Assembly (NCBI RefSeq): GCF_016865365.1
Contig: NZ_AP024469.1
Coordinates: forward strand, 1,883,501 to 1,947,500
DNA from: Geobacter sp. SVR
GTDB lineage: Bacteria; Desulfobacterota; Desulfuromonadia; Geobacterales; Pseudopelobacteraceae
DNA: 64,000 bases
Direction: 5' to 3'
A model generated the notes under the pieces. It ran no database searches. It was not told where the DNA came from and worked only from the letters and a program-made list of their open reading frames with translations. Of this stretch, positions 43,465 to 51,469 are shown one piece after another. A program made the position numbers and the translations under genes. Position 1 is the stretch's first letter, and each line of letters opens with the position of its first letter.

Positions 43465-46215
43465 ATGAGGTGGATAACGAAACGATCGATACTCCTGCTG
43501 CTTGCCTTCGTGACTGTTGCAGGTCTGGCGAGCGGTGTGCCGTTAACGGCCGAGGCTTCGGATCCCCCGGGCTCGCAGGGCAGACTGGCTGCCATTGAAT
43601 CGATTGCCGTGGAGGGGGGAAATGAGTCGCCGGAACTGGTAATCCGGCTGACGGCTCCTACCACCTATACCAGCTACAAAACGGCAAATCCGCTGCGGCT
43701 CGTGATCGACCTGTCCCAGACCGGCCCCGGGGCCCTGTCGTTTCCGCTCGTTCTGAACGAAGGGAATTTCAGGAACGTTACCGCCAGCAGTTTCGAAACC
43801 AAAGCCGGAGTTTTGACACGCATCCAGGTCGAATTGGCCAGGGATGCGGAGGCAGTATTTTTGTCTTCCCCTCAGAAACCGGGTGAGTTACGGATATCAT
43901 TCCCTTCCCTGGCTGCCGCCCCAGCAGAGCCGCAGCCGGCTCCTGCAAAACCTGCCGAAGCCGCAGCCGAAAACAAACCGGCTGCACCGGCACCCGGCAA
44001 GGCCGCTGAATCGGGCCGGAAACCTGTTCCTGCGGCAGTCACGACTTCCGTTTTGAAGTCGATCTCCTCCAGGAACAACACCATCACACTGGCAATCGAT
44101 GGCGGAGCAGGAGAGATCAAATCCTTCAGGCTGAACGGGCCCGAACGTTTCGTGGTTGATCTTTTCGGTGTGAAGAGCGGGCTGGATGCCAGGCTCATAC
44201 CCGTCAATGCAGCCGGAGTCGCTTCGGCTCGTCTGGGGATTTATCCCGACAAGGTACGGGTCGTCTTTGATGCGGTAAACGGTACCTTTCCCGAAACGAC
44301 TGCGGCAAAATCTCCCGAAGGGGTGACACTGACGCTGGGAGCTGCCGTTCCGAACGCCCGTCCGGTCGCCGCCACTCAAAAACCGGCCGAAGCGTCCAAG
44401 CCTTCACAACCGCCTCCGGCGCCGCAGGCACCGTCCATTCCCGAACCAAGGGCCGGAAATGTCGCCTCCGAAAAGCCGAAAGCCGACTCGAAATCCGGCG
44501 TGCCCAAGGCTTCTGCTCCGCGCGCAAGTGTGCCGGCAAGCGTCGAAATGATTGATTTTCAGGTGGTGGACGGCATTTCACGGGTTGCGATCAAGATTGC
44601 CGGAGACGTCAGTGCCGAGCCCCCCGAAAGAACAGCCGGGTTCATTACGGTAACCCTCAGAAACTGCACCCTGCCCAAACATCTTCAGCGTTCGCTGGAG
44701 ACGAAAGGATTTGCCTCCCCGGTTCTGCGCGTCACTCCGATCGCAGTAAAAACCGGAAAGGGATTCGACACCAAGGTTCGCATGGCCATGCGTGCTGCAG
44801 CGGCTTACGACTTCCGGCAGGAAGGGGACATGGTGTATGTGGATTTCAAAAATCCGCGGGAAATGACCGCTGCTGGCACCCCGGACCTGGAGGAACCCCG
44901 TCCCCAGCCCGTCCGTGGTGCCAAAGCCGGCAAGTCGTCGGAACTTTCCGCCGAACTGTCGGCGCCCGCCGATTCCACCAAGGCCCTAGGTTCAGCGAAA
45001 CCCTACAAGGGGCGCAGGGTTACCCTCGAATTTGCCGATGCCGAGGTGCGCAAGATCTTTCAGCTTCTGTCCGAGGTAAGCAACAAGAACTTCGTGCTCG
45101 GCGACGATGTTACCGGAACCATCAGCATCAAGCTGGTCAATGTCCCCTGGGATCAGGCCCTTGACATCATCCTCGACACCAAGGGGCTGGACAAGCGTGA
45201 AGAGGGCAATATCATCATCATCAAGGGCAGGGGCAAATTCAAATCCCAGGCTGAGGAAGAACAGGAAATCAAGAAGGCGCTCACGCGGTCAATCGAGCTG
45301 AAGACCGAGACCTTCAGCATCAATTACGCCGACACCGCCGGCATAGCCGCCCAATTCGCCCTGCTGAAAACCGAGCGCGGAGTGATAACCCCGGATGTGC
45401 GCACCAACAAGGTAATCGTCAAGGATATTCCCCAAGTGCTTGATGATATGCGCAAACTGATCCAGCAACTGGATATCCCCGAACGCCAGGTGATGATCGA
45501 AGCCCGCATCGTGGAGGCCACCTCCACTTTTTCCCGCAGCCTGGGGGTCAACTGGGGCATCCATTACCGTGATTCCGCAGCGTCATTTCTGGGCATCAAT
45601 TCACTTGATACCGGTTTCGGGGGTTTGACCTCCGTACCGCCGCCGGTTGCAGGAGTCGGCAACTCGGCCGGAGGAAGCCTGGGGATCTCATTCGGCACCC
45701 TGACCAGCAACGTTCAGCTGGACATGCGCCTGAACGCCGCTGCCAGCGCCGGCCTGATAAAGATCGTATCCACCCCGAAAGTCGCGACGCTCAACAACAA
45801 GACCGCCAAGATCACTCAGGGGCAGCAGATACCCTACACCTCCTCGACCTCCGACAAGGTCGAAACCAAATTCATCGAAGCCGCTCTTGCGCTTGAAGTC
45901 ACTCCGCATATCAATGCCAACGGCACCATAGGGATGAAAATCGACGCCAAGAACGATTCACCCGGTACTGCCGCCAGTACTGATTCCCCGCCGCCCATAA
46001 ACAAGAAGCAGGCTACCACCGAGATGCTGCTGCGTGACGGTGAGACCACCGTCATAGGCGGAATTTACGTGGACAGCGACGCCGAGTCTGATGACGGTGT
46101 CCCCTTTCTGATGGACATCCCATTGCTCGGCAAGTTTTTCAAGACGAACAGCAAGAGCAAGACCAAAACCGAATTGCTGATTTTCATCACCCCCAGAATA
46201 TTGGGGACCATCTGA
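43465..46215 (+). CDS. pilQ: Type IV pilus secretin PilQ
   Basis: 916 residues. Sec signal, N-terminal AMIN domains (SPELVIRLTAPTTYTSYKTANPLRLVIDL; again KSFRLNGPERFVVDLFGV and a third near 560-600) divided by Pro/Ala-rich linkers, STN/N0 (VTLEFADAEVRKIFQLLSEVSNKNFVLGDDV), secretin N1 (ERGVITPDVRTNKVIVKDIP) and the C-terminal secretin pore (VMIEARIVEATSTFSRSLGVNWGI; STPKVATLNNKTAKITQG). The outer-membrane pore for the pilus. AMIN domains bind peptidoglycan. Confidence 0.97.
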   Translation: MRWITKRSILLLLAFVTVAGLASGVPLTAEASDPPGSQGRLAAIESIAVEGGNESPELVIRLTAPTTYTSYKTANPLRLVIDLSQTGPGALSFPLVLNEGNFRNVTASSFETKAGVLTRIQVELARDAEAVFLSSPQKPGELRISFPSLAAAPAEPQPAPAKPAEAAAENKPAAPAPGKAAESGRKPVPAAVTTSVLKSISSRNNTITLAIDGGAGEIKSFRLNGPERFVVDLFGVKSGLDARLIPVNAAGVASARLGIYPDKVRVVFDAVNGTFPETTAAKSPEGVTLTLGAAVPNARPVAATQKPAEASKPSQPPPAPQAPSIPEPRAGNVASEKPKADSKSGVPKASAPRASVPASVEMIDFQVVDGISRVAIKIAGDVSAEPPERTAGFITVTLRNCTLPKHLQRSLETKGFASPVLRVTPIAVKTGKGFDTKVRMAMRAAAAYDFRQEGDMVYVDFKNPREMTAAGTPDLEEPRPQPVRGAKAGKSSELSAELSAPADSTKALGSAKPYKGRRVTLEFADAEVRKIFQLLSEVSNKNFVLGDDVTGTISIKLVNVPWDQALDIILDTKGLDKREEGNIIIIKGRGKFKSQAEEEQEIKKALTRSIELKTETFSINYADTAGIAAQFALLKTERGVITPDVRTNKVIVKDIPQVLDDMRKLIQQLDIPERQVMIEARIVEATSTFSRSLGVNWGIHYRDSAASFLGINSLDTGFGGLTSVPPPVAGVGNSAGGSLGISFGTLTSNVQLDMRLNAAASAGLIKIVSTPKVATLNNKTAKITQGQQIPYTSSTSDKVETKFIEAALALEVTPHINANGTIGMKIDAKNDSPGTAASTDSPPPINKKQATTEMLLRDGETTVIGGIYVDSDAESDDGVPFLMDIPLLGKFFKTNSKSKTKTELLIFITPRILGTI

Positions 46216-46228
46216 AGCATCGCATCAC

Positions 46229-46262
46229 ATGGTCCGGTCATCGCTTGCGGTGTCCGGACCAT
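46229..46262 (+). repeat. Inverted repeat after pilQ
   Basis: ATGGTCCGG (46229-46237) pairs with CCGGACCAT (46254-46262). It precedes the main terminator and may protect the 3' end. Confidence 0.45.
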
Positions 46263-46286
46263 CACATTCCGCATGACTTTCCCTCC

Positions 46287-46321
46287 ATGGGCACATTCCT
46301 CCAATGTGCCCATTTTTTTTG
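46287..46321 (+). terminator. Intrinsic terminator after pilQ
   Basis: A perfect 11-bp stem ATGGGCACATT / AATGTGCCCAT with a 5-nt loop and eight T. Confidence 0.9.
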
Positions 46322-46446
46322 CCTCTCACTCCAGCAAGCTACGAAGCGTGCTCAAGCTTGCCCGATAGCTTCGTGATGACCATGCCCCGGCCGAATTCCC
46401 CATGCTGATAGTCCGGAAAATCCTGTTGTATCGGTTCAAATTAATA

Positions 46447-46474
46447 TTGTAATAAAACATAATTTTACTATAAT
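46447..46474 (+). promoter_or_regulatory. Candidate promoter of the hydrogenase operon
   Basis: TTGTAA (46447-46452), 16-nt spacer, perfect TATAAT (46469-46474). Leader to the ATG at 46540 about 60 nt. The gap also has the repeat ACGAAGC/GCTTCGT (46341-46347, 46368-46374). An AT-rich patch from 46436 is suitable for a promoter. Confidence 0.5.
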
Positions 46475-46539
46475 GCCGGAGGCCGCAGTCACCTTGAATG
46501 AACACATGCTTTTTACCAAAGCTGACAAGGAGGTTTGGG

Positions 46540-47676
46540 ATGGGGGCAAACAGGAACGAAGAAGCGGATTTCTTAGAACAGGGTTTAAAGAGTCACGAGT
46601 ATTCGGTGGGCGAGATGCTCAGGGAGCGCGGCGTATCCCGACGCGATTTTATCAAATTCTGCTCCGCCGTGACGGCTGCCATGGCGCTGCCGGCATCTTT
46701 TGCTCCCCGAGTGGCCCAGGCCTTGGACGAGGTCAAGCGGCCAACGCTGGTCTGGCTCGAAATGCAAAGCTGCACCGGTGATTCCGAAGCGCTGCTCCGG
46801 TCCGCCAATCCAACGGTAGCCGAGATCGTGCTGGATATCCTATCCGTTGATTACCACGAAACGATCATGGCCGCTGCCGGCCATCAGGCCGAGGAGGCGC
46901 TTGACAAGACCATTGCCGCCTACCGGGGCAAGTATATCTGCGTTATCGAAGGGTCCATTGCCATGAAAGATGGCGGCGTGTACGGGAGCACCGGCGGAAA
47001 ATCTCACCTGGACCGTGCACGGCAGGTCTGCAATGGCGCCTTGGCCACAATTGCCATAGGTACCTGCGCCTCTTACGGCGGTATCGCCGCAGGCACTCCC
47101 AACCCGACCGGCGCGGTGGGGGTCAAGGAGGCCGTGCCAAGCGCAACGGTCATCAATCTGCCGGGCTGTCCCTGCAATGCCGATAACCTGACGGCGACCA
47201 TCGTGCATTACCTCGTATTCGGAAAGATCCCGGCCCTCGACAGCCATGGCCGCCCCCTGTTCGCCTACGGAAAACGCATCCATGACAATTGCGAGCGCCG
47301 GCCGCATTTCGATGCCGGACAATACGTGGAGCATTGGGGTGATGACGGGCACCGCAAGGGTTTCTGCCTCTACAAGATGGGCTGCAAAGGCCCTGCAACC
47401 TTCCATAATTGCCCCAGTCAGCGCTACAACGAAAAAACCAGCTGGCCCGTGGCAGCCGGCCATCCCTGCGCCGGGTGCTCCGAGCCCGCCTTCTGGGATA
47501 CCATGGGGCCGATGTACAAGCGGCTGCCCAATGTACCGGGCTTCGGAATCGAAGCCACGGCGGACAAGATCGGTCTCGGTCTCGTTGCCGGCGCGGCGGC
47601 GGCCTTTGGCGTGCACGGTGTCCTGAGTGCTCTCAAAAAAGACAAAGAACCCACTGACGATACAAGGGAGGGCTAA
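46540..47676 (+). CDS. Membrane-bound NiFe hydrogenase, small subunit
   Basis: 378 residues from ATG 46540 (AAGGAGG upstream). Tat signal SRRDFIKFCSAVTAAMALPASFA. Proximal-cluster ligands C78 in SCTGD, C176 in GTCASYGG and C210 in LPGCPC; the expected Cys at 81 is Asp (CTGD). Distal and medial clusters look normal (HDNC, GFCLYKMGCKGP, HNCPSQRYN, HPCAGC). The C-terminal membrane anchor is VAGAAAAFGVHGVL. Function: electrons from the NiFe site to the b-type heme gene product. The Geobacter hya operon has the same four-gene order. Confidence 0.92.
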   Translation: MGANRNEEADFLEQGLKSHEYSVGEMLRERGVSRRDFIKFCSAVTAAMALPASFAPRVAQALDEVKRPTLVWLEMQSCTGDSEALLRSANPTVAEIVLDILSVDYHETIMAAAGHQAEEALDKTIAAYRGKYICVIEGSIAMKDGGVYGSTGGKSHLDRARQVCNGALATIAIGTCASYGGIAAGTPNPTGAVGVKEAVPSATVINLPGCPCNADNLTATIVHYLVFGKIPALDSHGRPLFAYGKRIHDNCERRPHFDAGQYVEHWGDDGHRKGFCLYKMGCKGPATFHNCPSQRYNEKTSWPVAAGHPCAGCSEPAFWDTMGPMYKRLPNVPGFGIEATADKIGLGLVAGAAAAFGVHGVLSALKKDKEPTDDTREG

Positions 47677-47679
47677 GCG

Positions 47680-49377
47680 ATGGCTAAGATAGTTGTAGAT
47701 CCGATTACCAGGATAGAAGGGCATCTGCGCATCGAGGCCGAGGTGAATGGCGGCCGGATCACCGATGCCTGGAGTTCGGCAACCATGTTCCGCGGTATCG
47801 AGAAAATCCTGAAAGGGCGCGATCCCCGTGATGCATGGTTCTGGACTCAGCGCTTCTGCGGTGTCTGTACCACGGTACACTCGATCGCATCCATACGCTC
47901 AGTGGAAAATGCCCTCAAGATCAAGGTTCCACCCAATGCGGAACTGATCCGCAATATCATCATGGGCATCCAGAACGTGCAGGACCATGTCATTCACTTT
48001 TACCATCTGCACGCGCTGGACTGGGTCGACATTACTTCCGGGCTCAAGGCGGACCCGGCTGCCACCTCCACATTGGCGGCATCGCTGTCGGATTGGCCCA
48101 ACAACTCGGCCACCTACTTCAAGGGTGTTCAGGACAAGCTCAAGGCATTTGTCGCTTCCGGACGTCTGGGGCCCTTTGCGAACGCCTACTGGGGGCATCC
48201 CGCCTACAGGCTGCCCCCCGAGGCGAATCTCATGGCAACTGCCCACTACCTGGAGGCGCTGGAGTGGCAGAAGGATGTCATAAAGATACACGCCATTCTG
48301 GGTAGCAAGAATCCGCATCCGCAGACCTTCTTGGTCGGCGGCATGTCGATCCCGATTGATCCTGACTCGCAGAATGCTCTCAATGCCGATAAGCTGATCG
48401 AGATCAAGCGCCTGCTCAAAAAAACCCAGGATTTCGTCGAGAAGGTTTACATTCCCGATCTGTTGGCTGTGGCCTCGTTTTACAAGGATTGGGCCGCCAT
48501 AGGAGGGGGAGTCGGCAATTACCTGTGTTACGGCGAGTTCCCGGATGCCAGCGGCAACCTGTGGTTCCCGGCCGGCGCCATCCTGGACAAGGATCTGACC
48601 AAGGTGGTAAAGGTGGATCAGGGCAAGATCGCCGAGTATGTCGACCACTCCTGGTTCGATAACGCTTCAGGACCGGGGAAGGGGCTGCATCCTTACGACG
48701 GCGAGACGGAGGTACGTTACACTGGTCCCAAGCCCCCCTACGAGCATCTTGATACCGATGCTAAGTACTCTTTCGTCAAATCGCCGCGCTACGACGAAAA
48801 GGCGATGGAAGTGGGACCGCTGGCTCGCATCCTGGTTGCCTATGCTTCGGGGCATCAGGAGACCAGGGCGGTGGTCGATCTGGTGCTGCAGAAGCTGGGA
48901 GTCGGCGCGGAAGCCCTTTTCTCCACGCTCGGCCGCACCGCGGCCAGGGGCATCGACTGCCTGTTGGTTGCCCGTCAGACCCCCAAGTTCCTGGATGAAT
49001 TGATCGGAAACATATCCAAGGGGGACTACCGCATTCATGCCAACGAGAAGTGGGACCCGGCCGAGTGGCCTGCGGAGGCCAGGGGATATGGCTGGCACGA
49101 GGCGCCGCGCGGGGCTCTGGGGCACTGGATCAAGATCAAGGATCAGAAGATCGTGAATTATCAGGCGGTGGTTCCCTCCACCTGGAATGCCTCCCCTCGC
49201 GACGCAAAGGAGCAGCGCGGCCCCTACGAAGCGGCATTGGTGGGAACACCCATGGCAGATCCGAACAAACCGCTGGAGATCCTGCGGACCATCCATTCCT
49301 TCGATCCCTGCCTGGCCTGTGCCGTTCATGTGATGGATACGAGCGGCAACGAGGTGGTCAAGGTCACTGTGTCCTAG
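47680..49377 (+). CDS. Membrane-bound NiFe hydrogenase, large subunit
   Basis: 565 residues, gap of 3 nt. Ni-binding motifs RFCGVC (C60 and C63) and DPCLACAVH (C544 and C547); precursor is cut after H550 by the maturation protease, leaving a 15-residue tail off. PDVVDPITRIEGHLR-type start (VVDPITRIEGHLRIEAEV). Periplasmic through partnership with the Tat-exported small subunit. Confidence 0.97.
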   Translation: MAKIVVDPITRIEGHLRIEAEVNGGRITDAWSSATMFRGIEKILKGRDPRDAWFWTQRFCGVCTTVHSIASIRSVENALKIKVPPNAELIRNIIMGIQNVQDHVIHFYHLHALDWVDITSGLKADPAATSTLAASLSDWPNNSATYFKGVQDKLKAFVASGRLGPFANAYWGHPAYRLPPEANLMATAHYLEALEWQKDVIKIHAILGSKNPHPQTFLVGGMSIPIDPDSQNALNADKLIEIKRLLKKTQDFVEKVYIPDLLAVASFYKDWAAIGGGVGNYLCYGEFPDASGNLWFPAGAILDKDLTKVVKVDQGKIAEYVDHSWFDNASGPGKGLHPYDGETEVRYTGPKPPYEHLDTDAKYSFVKSPRYDEKAMEVGPLARILVAYASGHQETRAVVDLVLQKLGVGAEALFSTLGRTAARGIDCLLVARQTPKFLDELIGNISKGDYRIHANEKWDPAEWPAEARGYGWHEAPRGALGHWIKIKDQKIVNYQAVVPSTWNASPRDAKEQRGPYEAALVGTPMADPNKPLEILRTIHSFDPCLACAVHVMDTSGNEVVKVTVS

Positions 49378-49392
49378 AAAGGGGGCCCGGGT

Positions 49393-50055
49393 ATGCATGA
49401 GAACAAGTTCAAGCATTATATCTGGGAGTTGCCTGTACGCTGCTGCCACTGGATCAATGTGGCTTCCATCGTCACCCTGGTCGTAACCGGCTTCTTCATC
49501 GGTACTCCCTTCTCGTTCGGCAGTTCAGCCTCGGACTATGTCATGGGCTGGATCCGCTTTGTCCACTTTGTGGCTGCCTATGCCTTTGCCGTGAGCGTGC
49601 TGTCCCGCCTCCTGTGGTCGTTCATCGGCAACAGGTATGCCCGCTGGAGAGAGTTCCTGCCGTTCCTGACCGTCAAGGGGCGGGAGAAGATGGTAAAAAT
49701 GCTACGCTACTATATGCTGATCGACCGGCAGGTTCCGGAAACGTTCGGCCATAATCCCATGGCGACAACCGCCTACCTGGTGCTGTTTCTGCTGTACCTG
49801 CTCATGATCCTGACCGGATTTTCACTGTATGCGGAGCATGCGCCGCAGGGGCTGATGCACAAATCCCTTGGATTCATGTATGCCCTGTTCAGCAGCCAGG
49901 GCATGCGTCTGGCGCACCATCTTGGCATGTGGTTCATACTCGGCTTTGTGGTTAACCACGTATACAGCGCCATGCTGATGGACATCAAGGAACACGCCGG
50001 TGAAATTTCCAGTATATTCAGCGGTTACAAGTTCACGTACAAGAAGGAAGACTGA
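49393..50055 (+). CDS. Ni/Fe-hydrogenase b-type cytochrome subunit
   Basis: 220 residues with four membrane helices (CHWINVASIVTLVVTGFFIGTP; IRFVHFVAAYAFAVSVLSRLL; AYLVLFLLYLLMILTGFSLY; LAHHLGMWFILGFVVNHVYSAM). Histidines in helices 1, 2 and 4 (RCCHWIN, FVHFVAAY, HHLGMW) fit diheme ligation of HyaC/HydC-like proteins. Anchors the hydrogenase and gives electrons to quinone. Confidence 0.93.
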   Translation: MHENKFKHYIWELPVRCCHWINVASIVTLVVTGFFIGTPFSFGSSASDYVMGWIRFVHFVAAYAFAVSVLSRLLWSFIGNRYARWREFLPFLTVKGREKMVKMLRYYMLIDRQVPETFGHNPMATTAYLVLFLLYLLMILTGFSLYAEHAPQGLMHKSLGFMYALFSSQGMRLAHHLGMWFILGFVVNHVYSAMLMDIKEHAGEISSIFSGYKFTYKKED

Positions 50056-50076
50056 CGGCGTAGCCGGAACCATCGG

Positions 50077-50106
50077 AGGCGCACCGGTCTGGTGCGCCTT
50101 TTTTTC
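50077..50106 (+). terminator. Hairpin-and-U terminator inside the hydrogenase operon
   Basis: A perfect 9-bp stem AGGCGCACC / GGTGCGCCT with a 5-nt loop, followed by eight T. It lies between cytochrome b and the protease gene, so the latter probably receives less transcript. Confidence 0.85.
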
Positions 50107-50129
50107 GGCGTGCTGTGAAGGAGATGTGT

Positions 50130-50630
50130 ATGAGTCTGAAATCCGGCCCGGCACCAACGGTATTGGTCCTCGGCATCGGAAATCTGGTGATGAGTGATGA
50201 CGGGGTAGGGGTGAAGGCGGTCCAGAAGCTGACCTGCGAGTACCGTTTTCCGCCAGTGGTCGATATCATGGATGGCGGAACCCTCGGGTTGGACATTCTG
50301 CCCAGGCTGGAGGGGATTGAACGGCTGATTGTCGTGGATGCCGTTGAAACCGGCGGTGCTCCGGGGACCCTGGTCCGGCTGACAGGAGAGGAGATCCCCC
50401 TGGCACTGGAAACCAAGATCTCGCCTCACCAGATGGGGCTCAAGGATCTTCTCACCGTCTCACAGCTGATGGGACATATGCCGCAGGAGATGGTACTGAT
50501 CGGGGTGCAGCCGGGAAACATCGGGATGGACACGGAGCTGACGCCTGAGGTCGAGGCGCAGTTGGATGCGATGGTGGCCTTGATCCTGAGCGAACTGGAG
50601 CAGTGGGGATACGCAGCGGAACCGGTTTGA
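50130..50630 (+). CDS. Hydrogenase maturation protease (HyaD/HybD-like)
   Basis: 166 residues from ATG 50130 (AAGGAG upstream). GIGNLVMSDDGVGVKAVQKL and DGGTLGLDILPRLEGIERLIVVDAV carry the Ni-sensing Asp/Glu and His sites of the M52 family. Cuts the large subunit after H550. Ends the operon. Confidence 0.94.
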   Translation: MSLKSGPAPTVLVLGIGNLVMSDDGVGVKAVQKLTCEYRFPPVVDIMDGGTLGLDILPRLEGIERLIVVDAVETGGAPGTLVRLTGEEIPLALETKISPHQMGLKDLLTVSQLMGHMPQEMVLIGVQPGNIGMDTELTPEVEAQLDAMVALILSELEQWGYAAEPV

Positions 50631-50652
50631 GATTCCGCCTTTCATCCTGCCG

Positions 50653-51081
50653 TTATTTGAACATCTTCTTCATTTCCAGGACATTGCCTCCGTTGAGGTT
50701 CTTGTAGACCACCGAGTCCATCAGCGATCGTATGATGAAAAGCCCCCTGCCTTTCTCTTCCAGCGGATCGGTCTCTTCGCAGGGATTGGGAATGGTGTCG
50801 AGGTCAAAACCCTGGCCGCTGTCGTACACCCGGATCACGAGTTCGAGGGTGGAGATGATTATCCTGACATGCACTTCCTTGTCGGGATCGTTGGCGTTGG
50901 CGTGCTTGATGGCGTTGACCATTGCTTCGGTAAGCACAAGGTTGAGATGATGTGCAAAGGCTTCCCGATCTCCGGTGAAACGATCAAGCTCCCGGGCCAC
51001 GATCTCGCCGATCCTTCCGATCAGACTCAGGTAGCGAGTCTGGTTTGGTACCTTGATCTGGATCTCGATCTCGTTCTTCAT
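50653..51081 (-). CDS. RsbW-like anti-sigma factor / serine kinase
   Basis: 142 residues. HATPase_c type with LVLTEAMVNAIKHANANDPDKEV (N-box), YDSGQGFDLDTIP (G1 box) and KGRGLFIIRSLMD (G2 box). Phosphorylates or sequesters its STAS partner, encoded 40 nt upstream (51121-51456). Last gene of a partner-switch operon. The sigma factor or other output is not adjacent. Confidence 0.9.
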   Translation of the reverse strand: MKNEIEIQIKVPNQTRYLSLIGRIGEIVARELDRFTGDREAFAHHLNLVLTEAMVNAIKHANANDPDKEVHVRIIISTLELVIRVYDSGQGFDLDTIPNPCEETDPLEEKGRGLFIIRSLMDSVVYKNLNGGNVLEMKKMFK

Positions 51082-51120
51082 GGTTTCCTCGCGGGGTAGT
51101 AGCTCGGACTCTCCCTCAAA

Positions 51121-51456
51121 TCAAAAACTCTCCATTGCATCGTCAACGGTCTGAAAGATATCGAACACCCGGTGCAGGCGGGTCAATTCGAACATCGATC
51201 GTACCTGGGTCTGCAGTCCCGAAAGCTTGAGCGTGCCTTGGCGCGCGGAAGCGTTCTTGAAGCCAGAAACCAGCACACCCAGTCCGGAGCTGTCGATAAA
51301 CCTGACCTCCTTGAGGTCGATCAGCAATTCCCGCCCCCCTGCCTCGAACACCTTGTTGATTTCGGTCTTGAGCTCATCGGAATTATGGGCGTCCAGGCGT
51401 TCCTCCCGCACGAAAATGATGGTGAGTTTCCCGTTCTGTTCGATCTTCAGGTTCAT
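51121..51456 (-). CDS. STAS-domain anti-sigma factor antagonist
   Basis: 111 residues from the ATG whose complement is at 51454-51456 (AAAGG 8 nt before); the upstream ATG (51465) lies directly on the Shine-Dalgarno. The phosphorylatable Ser is expected in EVRFIDSSGLGVLVSGFKNA, the SpoIIAA/RsbV signature. When dephosphorylated by the SpoIIE domain of the next gene it should bind the RsbW-like kinase. 13 nt after the phosphatase gene. Confidence 0.92.
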   Translation of the reverse strand: MNLKIEQNGKLTIIFVREERLDAHNSDELKTEINKVFEAGGRELLIDLKEVRFIDSSGLGVLVSGFKNASARQGTLKLSGLQTQVRSMFELTRLHRVFDIFQTVDDAMESF

Positions 51457-51469
51457 TGTTGACATCCTT

